DNA of 64,000 nt from DASVUC01 sp038237225 (GTDB lineage Bacteria; Planctomycetota; Phycisphaerae; Tepidisphaerales; Tepidisphaeraceae): assembly GCA_038237225.1 (NCBI GenBank), contig JBBRYX010000004.1:124001-188000 (forward strand), written 5' to 3'. Of the stretch, positions 41,407 to 50,055 are shown one piece after another (within the stretch, counting starts at the first letter, position 1; each line of letters opens with the position of its first letter). A program made the translations under genes and the position numbers. Under the pieces are notes generated by a model. The model searched no databases. It was not told the origin of the DNA and was given only the letters and a program-made list of their open reading frames with translations.

Positions 41407-44400
41407 ATGGCGACAGACACAAGCGGCAAGCTGAATCTTGACGCCATTGCGCCGTTGTGCGCGCCGTGGGAGGAGCCGACGGCCCATCGCACGCGGGCCG
41501 AGAAAGATGGCGCGCCCGCCGTCGTGGTGGCCCGGCGGCGGCCCAGTCGCCGCACAGTCGTGAACAACCTGCGCGATCTCGTGCGCGACTGGCGGGAAAG
41601 CGGTTACACCGGTGTCAGCCTGACAACGCGGACACTTTTGAGCCACTGGTTCGAGCGCAGCCATCGCATTGCGGGAGCGAACGGCGAAGAGATCGATTTC
41701 CGCTATTACTTCTGCCAGCGCGAGGCGGTGGAAACCTTCATCTTTCTCAAGGAGATGTGGCAGAAGGACCGCGTCAGCCAGATTCTCGATGAGTTCGGAT
41801 CGGAAACGGACAAGGTCGCAGCCTATGGCATCAGCGACGAGGAAGACGCCTGGGCAAAAGCCGCGTTCAAGATGGCAACCGGCTCGGGCAAGACCAAGGC
41901 GATGGCGCTGTGCATCGCATGGAGCTATTTCCATTTGCTCTTCGAGAGCGAGTCGCCTATGGCTCGGCATTTCGTTCTGATTGCGCCGGGATTAACCGTC
42001 TACGAGCGCCTGAAGGACGATTTTGCCGGGGGTAAAATCTTCGACACCGATCCGATCATCCCGCCGGAGTGGAAAGGCGATTGGAACATCTCGGTTGTGG
42101 AGCAGGATGCAGCAGGCGGCGCGGCAACCGGCGGCGTGATCTACCTGACGAACATTCACCGGCTCTACGATCCGTCGAAGAAGAAGGGGAAGAAGGAGGC
42201 GGAGTACGCCTCTTTCATGGGGCCCTCGGTGAACAAGGCGACGGCGCTGGATACTTCGGCGCTGTTGCGCGATCGGATCACAGCGCACAAGTCGATCATG
42301 GTGATCAACGACGAGGCGCATCACGTCTGGGACCCCGACTCCGCCTGGAGTGAAGCGATCGATGCCCTGCACAACGGATGCAAGTCGCGCGGCGGCGCGG
42401 GTGTGATTCACCAGCTCGATTTCTCCGCGACGCCGAAGGACAACAAGGGGAATCTGTTTCGCCACGTCATCTGCGATACGCCCCTGGGTGAGGCGGTGGA
42501 CGGGGGCATTGTCAAATTTCCGATCATCGGCAAGGCGAGCAAGCTCAGTGAAGGAACCAGCCAGAATGCCGGCTACCGCTACGGGACGCACCTGAAACTG
42601 GGTTACGAGCGATGGAAGGTCAAGCAGGAGGAATGGAAGAAGGCGGGCAAGAAGGCATTGATGTTCGTCATGTGCGAAAGCACGCAGGCCGCCGATGAAA
42701 TCACCACGCGCCTGAACGATGACAAGGACAACTTTCCACTGCTTAAGGGGCGGACGATCAACCTGCACACCAACCTGAAGGGAAAGGTTGTCCTGCGGGG
42801 AACCGGTGAGGATCGCGTTCCGGTCTTTGAAGAAAAGGAATCTGAAATTACCGATGAGGACCTCAAGGCCCTGCGAAAGCTCAGCCGCGAGCTCGACAAT
42901 GGGGATAGCCCGTACCTGTGCATCGTCTCGGTGCTCATGCTGCGCGAGGGGTGGGACGTGAAGAACGTCACGACCATCGTACCGCTGCGCAAATACTCCG
43001 CAGAATCCAAGATCCTGGCGGAGCAGACGTTGGGCCGCGGCCTGCGGCGCATGACCGGACCCGGCACACCCGGGGGCGTGGTGGAAACCGTGACCGTGAT
43101 CGATCACCCCGCATTCGCGGAATTGTATCGCGAAGAGTTGGAGCAGGAGGGATTGTTTCCGGAGGTAACGGACGCAGATAGGGACGAGCCCACCACGGTG
43201 GACATTTTCGTTGACTCGAAGAAGGACACGGACGCATTGAACATTCTGTTGCCGAGGATTTCCGGCGGCCACTCGATCAAGCCCACGTTGGAGGGGCTGA
43301 CGATTGAGGACGTCAAGAAGCGGTTCGGCTCGATGCCGAAGCTGCCGCTGGCGACGAAAACCGATCGCGTTGTCGACTTTGAAGGACGCTCGCTGACAAC
43401 CGGCGAAGTGGTGGAAAAGTTGCGACTCGAACTGCCGCAACTCGTCAATTCGCTGCAGGCGCTTTCATACTACGTGCAGTTGATCGAGGGCGATTGCAAG
43501 GTCACCGGGCTGCATAAAACGATCGCGGGCCTTCTCCAGACTTTCATTGAGGAGATTCTGTTTGAGGAGAAAGTCGCGCTGTTCGATGCTCGGGTGACCC
43601 CCCGCCTTGCGGACCCCGACGTGGTCACGCACGTGCTGCATGTCTTCGTTCCGCTCATTCGCGCGCGGACGGTTGAGAAGAAGGAGCGGATCGAGGAAGG
43701 GGAACCGGTATCTGTACGGGATTGGAAGCTTTACAAAGCGTCCCATAGCGAACGCAATCCGTGCAAGCCCGCCGCGAAGACGATGTTCAACCTGGTCCCA
43801 TGCCGGGGAGGGCTTGAAGCGATCTTCATTTCGTTCCTCGACTTAAAGAACAATGGCATCGCGGCGTTTGCTAAGAATGCAGGACCGCAAGCCTTGCGTA
43901 TCGACTATGTCCGCTCCAATGGCCAGATCAGCACATACACGCCTGACTTCTTTGCGCGCGGCGACGACGGCGTGATGTATCTCGTAGAGACGAAAGGACG
44001 TGAGGATACAGACGTACCGCGCAAGGCCAGGGCAGCGGTTGCTTGGTGCGAAGCGGCGGGAAAGTCAGGAACGACTTGGAGGTACATTTACCTACCCCAG
44101 AACGCCACCGAGGCCCTGAGCACCGGCTCGTGGGCCACGCTGGTGAACGTTTCTGCCGCAACTTTGGACGCGCTCCTGAATGAGCAGGCTTTGGAGCAGG
44201 AGGCCCCGTTGTTCGCGGCCGTACTGGCCGGGGAGGCAAAACCAAAACTTCCACCGATCATCGAAGAGGCGCAGTTGGACGCGCTCCCGCCGCTTGCCCG
44301 TAAAGCGGCGGAAGAGGCGCTATACATGTTCGATTATTTGAGCAAACGCGACTGCGCGAGCTTCGCTCCGGCTTTTACCGGGCTTCTGGGTCAAATCGAT

Positions 44401-44850
44401 GGAGCCAGCAAAGGACTGATTGTCAGAAGCCTTCAGATGGCCGTTCCCGCGTTGCCGCAAGAGCAACGAAATTGGTTTGACCCCTACCTTTCCGGCAACG
44501 CTTCGATGGCGGAAGGGCATTACCGGCAGATGCAAATGAATCTGCGCAAGACGCTTCTTTTCAACGCGGGGCTCATGCCGGTTGGACTGTTGCGGAATTG
44601 CCTGGAATACGCCTTCAATGACGTTGCGAATTATCCGGGTGTGTTTGAATCCGTGCGAAAGGCATTCCGGTTTGAGGGCTCCAAAAAGCTGCGGGAAGAG
44701 GTTTCAATAATCTATGCCTTCCGCAATAAGCACGTAGCGCATCAAGAGGTCGAACTAACCGATTCCAAATACGCGGCAAAGGAGCTCGCGCGCTGGATAT
44801 CGGGCCTGAGTCTGATCCTTCACGCGGGTACTTCTAAGTCCGAGAAATAA
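41407..44850 (+). CDS. Type III-like restriction subunit (Res), DEAH helicase-nuclease
   Basis: The 1147-residue SF2 helicase has Walker A MATGSGKTKAMAL (about 156), DEAH box VINDEAHHVWD (about 299), motif III LDFSATPKD, motif V MLREGWDVKNVTTI (about 512) and motif VI EQTLGRGLRRM (about 538). A PD-(D/E)xK nuclease follows: YTPDFFARGDDGVMYLVETKG (about 844-864). The last 200 residues form a helical domain with RNKHVAHQEVELTDSKY, HEPN-like in appearance, not usual in classic EcoP15I-type Res. A 157-base spacer separates it from vapC. Confidence 0.92.
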   Translation: MATDTSGKLNLDAIAPLCAPWEEPTAHRTRAEKDGAPAVVVARRRPSRRTVVNNLRDLVRDWRESGYTGVSLTTRTLLSHWFERSHRIAGANGEEIDFRYYFCQREAVETFIFLKEMWQKDRVSQILDEFGSETDKVAAYGISDEEDAWAKAAFKMATGSGKTKAMALCIAWSYFHLLFESESPMARHFVLIAPGLTVYERLKDDFAGGKIFDTDPIIPPEWKGDWNISVVEQDAAGGAATGGVIYLTNIHRLYDPSKKKGKKEAEYASFMGPSVNKATALDTSALLRDRITAHKSIMVINDEAHHVWDPDSAWSEAIDALHNGCKSRGGAGVIHQLDFSATPKDNKGNLFRHVICDTPLGEAVDGGIVKFPIIGKASKLSEGTSQNAGYRYGTHLKLGYERWKVKQEEWKKAGKKALMFVMCESTQAADEITTRLNDDKDNFPLLKGRTINLHTNLKGKVVLRGTGEDRVPVFEEKESEITDEDLKALRKLSRELDNGDSPYLCIVSVLMLREGWDVKNVTTIVPLRKYSAESKILAEQTLGRGLRRMTGPGTPGGVVETVTVIDHPAFAELYREELEQEGLFPEVTDADRDEPTTVDIFVDSKKDTDALNILLPRISGGHSIKPTLEGLTIEDVKKRFGSMPKLPLATKTDRVVDFEGRSLTTGEVVEKLRLELPQLVNSLQALSYYVQLIEGDCKVTGLHKTIAGLLQTFIEEILFEEKVALFDARVTPRLADPDVVTHVLHVFVPLIRARTVEKKERIEEGEPVSVRDWKLYKASHSERNPCKPAAKTMFNLVPCRGGLEAIFISFLDLKNNGIAAFAKNAGPQALRIDYVRSNGQISTYTPDFFARGDDGVMYLVETKGREDTDVPRKARAAVAWCEAAGKSGTTWRYIYLPQNATEALSTGSWATLVNVSAATLDALLNEQALEQEAPLFAAVLAGEAKPKLPPIIEEAQLDALPPLARKAAEEALYMFDYLSKRDCASFAPAFTGLLGQIDGASKGLIVRSLQMAVPALPQEQRNWFDPYLSGNASMAEGHYRQMQMNLRKTLLFNAGLMPVGLLRNCLEYAFNDVANYPGVFESVRKAFRFEGSKKLREEVSIIYAFRNKHVAHQEVELTDSKYAAKELARWISGLSLILHAGTSKSEK

Positions 44851-44887
44851 TCGCCAAGCTTCGCGTAATTCGTCAGTTGCGCAATCA

Positions 44888-45077
44888 GCCGTCTTCTCGC
44901 TGAAGATTCGTGAGATTCGTGAACAAGCAAAGCGCCTCCCCCTTCCCCCCGGGGCGTCCCGCCCCGCTTGCACACCAGTGTCCATCTGTGCCCCATCTGT
45001 GGCTACCTCTTTTCTCCGTGACCCTCCCGTGATCCGTGGTGAAGAAAGATTTGCAGCTATGTGCCGCAAGTCCTAAA
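44888..45077 (-). repeat. Inverted copy of the island-edge repeat (right edge)
   Basis: Read on the minus strand this gives TTGCGGCACATAGCTGCAAA, TTCACCACGGATCACGG, GGTCACGGAGAAAAGAGG, GCCACAGATGG, GGGCGGGACGCCCC and GGCGCTTTGCTTG in the same order as 28886-29075. It occupies most of the 374-base gap 44851-45224. No gene is seen there. Confidence 0.75.
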
Positions 45078-45224
45078 GGACACCTCGAACGCTGCCGCTG
45101 CGCCTCTCGCTACGGAAAATTTCATTTGACATCCCTAAAGCTTTCCCCCGACCTCGACGATCAACCTTCCAGCACCCGATTGAAACGTTAAACCTTTCGC
45201 CGAAGAAGAAAGAGAGTTGATCCC

Positions 45225-45923
45225 ATGAGCAAGAGTTGGATTCCAAACAAGGACAGCGAGCTGCTGGCCTTCAGTCAGAATATCAGCACTCGAATTTCAG
45301 CCACGCCTGCAACCTATGGCGTTCTCGCGGGCGATGCCACGCTGACGGCGACGTTGGTCGGGACCCTCGCGACGGCACAGCCGATCGCCACCAATCCCGC
45401 CACCCGCACCAGCGTCACGATCGCGGCGCGCGATATCGCCAAGGCCGCCTTAATTGTTCAGCTCAGATATCTCTATAAGAAGTTCACCGCGGCGCTCCTG
45501 TCAGCCGACAAGCGCGAAGAGCTGGGGTTGCCCGTGAAGGACGTTTCTCCGAGTCCGATTCCGGCGCCGAGCACCCGCCCGGTCGTGAACATCACCGCCG
45601 TCACCGGCCGAAGCCTGAGCCTCCGTGTGGCCGATGAGACCACGCCCGGCAAGCGCGCCCGCCCGTTCGGCACCAGCGGCCTGGAAGTTTTTTCTTACAC
45701 CGCGCCGAGCGCATCGGTCGAGAACCCGCCGGCGGACCTGGGGTTGTGGAAGTTTGAAGGGTTGTCCACCCGGTCGCTGTTCGATGTGACGTTCGTCAAT
45801 AGCGTCGCGATCGGCACCAAGGTTTGGGTCTGCTGCCGCTGGTATTCCCAGCGCGGCGAACCCGGCCCGGTCTCGGATGCGGCCAGCGCCTACGTCACCG
45901 GCGGCATCGCGATGGCGGCGTAA
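45225..45923 (+). CDS. Hypothetical protein with fibronectin-like C-terminus
   Basis: The 232-residue product begins SWIPNKDSELLAFSQNISTRI, then a helical segment rich in Ala/Thr (about 30-90), then a beta-rich region (PVVNITAVTGRSLSLRVAD ... DVTFVNSVAIGTKVWVCCRWYSQRGEPGPVS) resembling a fibronectin type III fold. Similar proteins are common in planctomycetes and Verrucomicrobia and have no assigned function. AAGAAAGAGAG precedes the ATG. Confidence 0.72.
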   Translation: MSKSWIPNKDSELLAFSQNISTRISATPATYGVLAGDATLTATLVGTLATAQPIATNPATRTSVTIAARDIAKAALIVQLRYLYKKFTAALLSADKREELGLPVKDVSPSPIPAPSTRPVVNITAVTGRSLSLRVADETTPGKRARPFGTSGLEVFSYTAPSASVENPPADLGLWKFEGLSTRSLFDVTFVNSVAIGTKVWVCCRWYSQRGEPGPVSDAASAYVTGGIAMAA

Positions 45924-45926
45924 CCG

Positions 45927-46096
45927 GGAAGGCAAGAGGCAGGAGGCAAGAGGCACGAAGGGAAAGGTTGGTCTTCCCGCGTGTCACTCGCCTCCGCCTC
46001 GCCTTCCCTGCCGCCAACGTCTTCGGTTGTCCCGCATGCCTCTTGCCTCTTGCCCCTTGCCTCATGCCTCATGCCTCTTGCCTCTTGCCTTCTGCA
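45927..46096. repeat. GGCAAGAGGCA satellite palindrome
   Basis: Copies of GGCAAGAGGCAGGAGGCAAG (45930-45955) are mirrored by many GCCTCTTGCCTCTTGCC units (46035-46095), forming a large imperfect palindrome after the hypothetical gene. Confidence 0.8.
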
Positions 46097-46099
46097 TCC

Positions 46100-46473
46100 A
46101 TGATCACCTACCCGATCAAATTCCCGCGACACCGCCGCTCTGGGCGCCGGCGCCCGGCGGCCGCGACCCCGCCGACCCCCCGACCCCGCCCTCCGGCCCG
46201 CTCACCGTGAACAGCGTCACCGGTCTGGAAGACGGCATCTATCGCTTCGCGTTCAGCGGAGTAATCACCTTGAGCGGCGGCGACGTGTCCGCGATCGAGG
46301 TCGGCATCGCCGGTGATGACCTGTGGCTTCCGGCCGGCGATCCGGTCCTGGTCGGCGACAGCGCGATCGACGTCAACATCGGCTCCAACGGTTTCTCCGA
46401 TTGGCGGATCCTGACGCAGCCGGTGGCCATCACGCAGCCGCTGGCGGTGCCGATGGGCGGGGGCGTGGGATGA
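46100..46473 (+). pseudogene. Small hypothetical protein with apparent frameshift
   Basis: ATG 46100 begins MITYPIKFPRH, but after about 25 codons the coherent frame moves to the one reading PSGPLTVNSVTGLEDGIYRF, then ISLSG-like beta strands to the stop at 46473. The shift falls near a C-rich run (46165-46190). It may be a true pseudogene, or a sequencing error in a GC-rich tract. The C-terminal part (about 95 residues) looks like a small beta-sandwich companion of the preceding gene. Confidence 0.45.
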
Positions 46474-46477
46474 GGAA

Positions 46478-46670
46478 TACGGGGAGACCGCGAAGGCGCT
46501 AAGTCGCGAAGGAAGCGCGAAGGAAAGACTTCTGAGGGGCTGCGCGGGGAGGATCAATTCGTCATTCGTCATCCGTCATGCGGACTTCGGATTTCGGCAT
46601 TCGACTTTCAACGCCTCCCTTCGCGTTCTGCTTCGCGCCTTCGCGACTTCGCGGTCTCCCCCCGCTCCCC
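46478..46670. repeat. GGAGACCGCGAAG / CTTCGCGGTCTCC palindromic repeat
   Basis: GGGGAGACCGCGAAGGCG and AAGTCGCGAAGGAAGCGCGA (46481-46525) are complemented by CGCCTTCGCGACTTCGCGGT and CTCC (46637-46663). A further CGTCATTCGTCATCCGTCAT run lies between. It forms a large hairpin before ychF. Confidence 0.78.
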
Positions 46671-46730
46671 TCTTGCCTCTTGCCCCCCGCCTTCCCCCAC
46701 CCCCACGACCCGGCTACACTCCCTCCCCCT

Positions 46731-47825
46731 ATGGCCTTAGAAGTCGGAATCGTCGGGCTCCCCAACGTCGGCAAGAGCACCCTCTTTAACGCGCTCACCG
46801 CCGCCGGTGCGCTCGCGGCCAACTATCCCTTCGCGACCATCGAACCGAATGTCGGCGTGGTTTCGGTGCCGGATGAGCGGCTGAAGGTCATCAATCAGTT
46901 CCAGCCGACGGAGAAGATCATTCCCGCGGCGCTGCGGGTCGTGGACATCGCGGGGATCGTTCGCGGGGCATCGACCGGTGAAGGACTGGGCAACAAGTTC
47001 CTCTCGCACATTCGCGAAGTGGATGCCATCCTCCACGTCGTCCGCTGCTTCGAGAGCGCCGACATCCTGCACGTCGAAAATTCCGTCGATCCCATTCGAG
47101 ACATCGAGACCATCGATACCGAACTGGCGCTCGCCGATCTGGAAACGGTGTCGAGTTCTCTCGACAAAGCCGAGCGGCTCGCCCGCTCCGGTGACAAGGA
47201 AGCCATCGCCAAGGCTGAAGTCCTGAAAAAGTGCAAAGCGATTCTCAACCAGGCCCGCCCGGTGCGCGAGCTTTCGTTGGATGCCGACGATCAGAAGCTC
47301 GTCAAATCGCTCGGCCTCATCACCGCCAAGAAAGTTCTCTACGTCGCCAACGTCGACGAGACCGACATCCACGGCCAAGGCCCGCTCGTGCAAAAAGTTC
47401 GCGAGAAGGCGAAGGGCGAAGGCGGTCATGTCGTCCCCGTTTGCGGTAAGCTCGAAAGCGAGCTGGCCGAGCTCGATCCCAATGACCGGACCGAGATGCT
47501 TGAAAGTATGGGGTTGAAGGAACCCGCCCTCGCGGCCCTGACGCGCGAAGCCTACAAGCTGCTGGGCATTCAATCCTATTTCACCAGCGGCCCCAAAGAG
47601 ATCCGCGCCTGGACTATCCCCATCGGCGCCACCGGTCCCCAGGCCGCGGGCGTGATTCACACGGACTTTGAACGCGGCTTCATCCGGGCGGAGATTTATA
47701 CACTGGAGGATCTCAAGCAGTACAAGACCGAGGCCGCGATCAAGGCGGCCGGTAAGATGCGCGCCGAGGGAAAAGCGTACGTGATGAAAGATGGGGACAT
47801 CACGCATTTCCTGTTCAATGTTTAA
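46731..47825 (+). CDS. ychF: Redox-regulated ATPase YchF (Obg family)
   Basis: P-loop ATPase of 364 residues related to Obg GTPases. G1 is GLPNVGKSTLFNAL (residues 8-21), G2 region NYPFATIEPNVGVV, G3 VVDIAGIVRGAS, and the NVDE motif that replaces NKxD and gives ATP preference. A C-terminal TGS domain runs from about residue 280 (YFTSGPKEIRAWTIPIGATG ... DFERGFIRAEIYTLEDL). YchF binds ribosomes and is linked to oxidative-stress control. No obvious ribosome site precedes ATG 46731. Confidence 0.95.
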   Translation: MALEVGIVGLPNVGKSTLFNALTAAGALAANYPFATIEPNVGVVSVPDERLKVINQFQPTEKIIPAALRVVDIAGIVRGASTGEGLGNKFLSHIREVDAILHVVRCFESADILHVENSVDPIRDIETIDTELALADLETVSSSLDKAERLARSGDKEAIAKAEVLKKCKAILNQARPVRELSLDADDQKLVKSLGLITAKKVLYVANVDETDIHGQGPLVQKVREKAKGEGGHVVPVCGKLESELAELDPNDRTEMLESMGLKEPALAALTREAYKLLGIQSYFTSGPKEIRAWTIPIGATGPQAAGVIHTDFERGFIRAEIYTLEDLKQYKTEAAIKAAGKMRAEGKAYVMKDGDITHFLFNV

Positions 47826-48313
47826 GGTGCGGTGGCAGGCCAGGTGACGGGCCCGCGGTCGGTCGGAGCATGGAGCCACTGCGGGGCAGAATCCCAATTG
47901 CCGTTCTTCTGCCGCGTATTGAAGACGCCGACGAGATCCTCGGCTCTACCAGTGCCACCCTCCAAGCCGTCCGATCCGATGCTCGTCAGCACGACGATGC
48001 GACCGTCGCGAGAGGTATATCGGATGGCGAACCCCCATTCATCGTCGACGTTGATCCGCTTGGCGAAGACTGCCGGCAGCTCCCGCAGGTTCTCCGGGAG
48101 ACGATCGTTCTTGATCGCGAACTGCGCGATCTCCTCCCGCAGATGCAGCATCGTGGCAGCAGTCTGCGCACGCCTTGGCGTGACAGGAACGAATACAATC
48201 ACCACCAGCACCAGCACCAGGACGACCGCAACCACGAGAACAAGCACCTTGCGATGGCGAGACTTGGATGGAACGGTTCGGGTCATGGGTTGTTTGTCGA
48301 TGACGTGCAGCAT
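47822..48313 (-). CDS. Membrane-anchored pseudopilin-like protein
   Basis: About 163 residues. One strongly hydrophobic N-terminal helix (KVLVLVVAVVLVLVLVVIVF) is followed by a GspG-like soluble part (LREEIAQFAIKNDRLPENL, DEWGFAIRYTSRDGRIVVLTS, SDGLEGGTGRAEDL), the calcium-loop region typical of type II secretion major pseudopilins. There is no clear prepilin peptidase Gly-Phe site, so it may be anchored rather than processed. Two starts are possible (48313 or 48286). The longer frame to 48538 crosses the tRNA and is rejected. It overlaps the ychF stop by four bases in convergent orientation. Confidence 0.7.
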   Translation of the reverse strand: MLHVIDKQPMTRTVPSKSRHRKVLVLVVAVVLVLVLVVIVFVPVTPRRAQTAATMLHLREEIAQFAIKNDRLPENLRELPAVFAKRINVDDEWGFAIRYTSRDGRIVVLTSIGSDGLEGGTGRAEDLVGVFNTRQKNGNWDSAPQWLHAPTDRGPVTWPATAP

Positions 48314-48361
48314 ACATGGCTGGCTTTCGCGTGGCGACGGAATAAACTTACATCCCCCACT

Positions 48362-48435
48362 GCACCCGTAGCTCAGTTGGATAGAGCAATGGATTTCTAA
48401 TCCATCGGTCGCACGTTCGAGTCGTGCCGGGTGCG
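48362..48435 (+). tRNA. tRNA-Arg(UCU), probable prophage attachment gene
   Basis: A 74-nt cloverleaf: acceptor GCACCCG/CGGGTGC, D arm with GCTC/GAGC, anticodon arm ATGGA-TTTCTAA-TCCAT (anticodon TCT), T arm GCACG-TTCGAGT-CGTGC and discriminator G. CCA is not encoded. Phage genes start directly after its 3' end, which makes it the likely attB; the matching attR would lie beyond the window. Confidence 0.93.
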
Positions 48436-48518
48436 CTTTACCAAATAAAGACTTAGGGGATTCCGTAGTTCTGGATGTCGGTATGCGCTGTCGTGGCGCT
48501 GCGCAAGGCAGGCTGGGC

Positions 48519-48767
48519 ATGAACCCTGCCTTCCTCAAAATCTACGTCGGCGACAGCTTCGAACGACGCTACTGCGGAGCGTACGAATTCCCCGATCGCG
48601 GCATGGCGCATCGGCTTAAGCAGGAAGGCGAGTCGATCGGCTCGCGTCTCCGCAGCCCACTCAAATTCACATTCGAGGTTTCCGACCAGGCGGATGAGCC
48701 CATTCTCCCGTGGCTCTCCATCAAGGTCACCCAGCGCGCGGTGTCCGGCGCCGCCGCTGGTGAATAA
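48519..48767 (+). CDS. Small phage protein of unknown function
   Basis: The 82-residue product (or 94 from ATG 48483) has YVGDSFERRYCGAYEF and FEVSDQADEPILPWL segments and no recognised domain. It is the first gene after the tRNA. The sequence upstream of 48519 has little coding character. Confidence 0.55.
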   Translation: MNPAFLKIYVGDSFERRYCGAYEFPDRGMAHRLKQEGESIGSRLRSPLKFTFEVSDQADEPILPWLSIKVTQRAVSGAAAGE

Positions 48768-48793
48768 CTCTGCCGGGATGAAAGAGGTTGGTC

Positions 48794-49774
48794 ATGGCAC
48801 TCACAGCAGAACAGAAAGCGGCACGAAGTAACCGGATCGGGTCATCGGACGCCCCGGCGATCCTTGGTTTGGATCGGTTCCGTGGCGCCGGCGACGTTTA
48901 TCTGGACAAGCGCGGCGAGCTAAACGACTGGGACGGCAACATCGCCACGCGACGGGGGACGTATCTCGAGCCCGCGATCCTCAACTGGTTCGACGACACC
49001 ATGGGCCGCAAGTGCGTCCGCGACGTGATGCTGCTGCATCCCAAGCACCCGGATTGGAAATGCGCCAACCTCGATGGCTGCTTCCACCTGGGCGACGCCC
49101 CCACCTGCGACACCATCACAGAGTTGGTCGAGGTGAAGACTACGATTGACGATGAGAACTGGGGCGAGGAGGGCACGGATGAGGTTCCCGAGCGGGTGTT
49201 GATCCAGACCGCCCATCAATTCTCTCACGCACCCAACGCGAATATCTGCTGGGTCCCGGTGTTGATGGCCAAGTTCGGTCGCTTCGAGTGGAAGCTCTAC
49301 AGCGTTGGCCGCAACAACGACCTGGTTGGTGCGGTGGATGAAGAGACCACCAAATTTATCCGGGATCACGTGCTGACCGGCACCCCACCCAATGAATTCA
49401 GCGTCAGCCTCGAAGTTGCCGAGCGGATCCGCCGCATCCCCAAGAAGAAGATCGAGGTGCCTGCCGTCGTCATGAGCGAGTGGCGGCGGTTGAAAGACGC
49501 CTGCGATGCCGCAGAGAAGGATGCGGACCAAGCCAAGGCAGCGCTGCTGGCGGCCATGGGTGATGCGGAGGCCGCTGAATGCGCGTTCGGCAGCATCACC
49601 TACTTCGAGCAGGGTCGCAAAGGTCTCGACGGCAAACGGCTGGCGATGGAAATGCCGGACGTGGCGGCGAAGTACGCGACCGAATCGCGGTTCCGCGTGA
49701 TGCGGTTCAAGGCGGTGAAGGTCGAGGCGCCGAAGGTTAGATCGGTCGAAGAGGCCGTGGGGGTGGGCGTATGA
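48794..49774 (+). CDS. YqaJ-like phage exonuclease (lambda exo family)
   Basis: The 326-residue 5'-3' exonuclease shows the YqaJ layout: SDAPAILGLDRF near residue 18, RRGTYLEPAILNWFDD (about 53), the nuclease Asp in DWKCANLDGCF and the ExK in ELVEVKTTIDD (about 113), then QTAHQFSHAPNANICWVPVLM. The C-terminal third is a coiled helix with a conserved TYFEQGRKGLDGK block. It works with the RecT protein two genes downstream in single-strand annealing recombination. AGAGG precedes ATG 48794. Confidence 0.88.
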   Translation: MALTAEQKAARSNRIGSSDAPAILGLDRFRGAGDVYLDKRGELNDWDGNIATRRGTYLEPAILNWFDDTMGRKCVRDVMLLHPKHPDWKCANLDGCFHLGDAPTCDTITELVEVKTTIDDENWGEEGTDEVPERVLIQTAHQFSHAPNANICWVPVLMAKFGRFEWKLYSVGRNNDLVGAVDEETTKFIRDHVLTGTPPNEFSVSLEVAERIRRIPKKKIEVPAVVMSEWRRLKDACDAAEKDADQAKAALLAAMGDAEAAECAFGSITYFEQGRKGLDGKRLAMEMPDVAAKYATESRFRVMRFKAVKVEAPKVRSVEEAVGVGV

Positions 49775-50055
49775 ACAGCATGAGCCCTGATGAGATTCAT
49801 GAAGCCATGCTCAAGGGTGAACAGGCGATGCTCGACAATCTCTATTTGAGCGCGTCGGAGCGGATTGTCGTCGAGGAGATGTCGCGGCGGCTTATGGAGT
49901 CTCTGACGCGAGACCCGTATCTGAAGCTGGTCGGTGTCATTGCCCCAACGAGGGACAAATATCGCCTCTTGAGTGCCGCCATTGCATCCGTTCTGTCGGG
50001 CGTCACTGCGGCAAAAGAGTTTTTAGAGAATCACGAAAGTAGGAGCCAATCATGA
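49771..50055 (+). CDS. Small phage protein between exonuclease and RecT
   Basis: The 94-residue helical, acidic product (SPDEIHEAMLKGEQAMLDNLY, RIVVEEMSRRLMESL) overlaps both neighbours by four bases, so it is part of a translationally coupled recombination operon. No domain is recognised; an exonuclease inhibitor or annealing cofactor is possible by position only. Confidence 0.65.
   Translation: MNSMSPDEIHEAMLKGEQAMLDNLYLSASERIVVEEMSRRLMESLTRDPYLKLVGVIAPTRDKYRLLSAAIASVLSGVTAAKEFLENHESRSQS

Noticed and set aside
48362..48435. Phage-encoded tRNA
   Set aside because: It lies outside the phage genes, next to host ychF and pseudopilin-like genes, and is better read as the attachment-site host tRNA.
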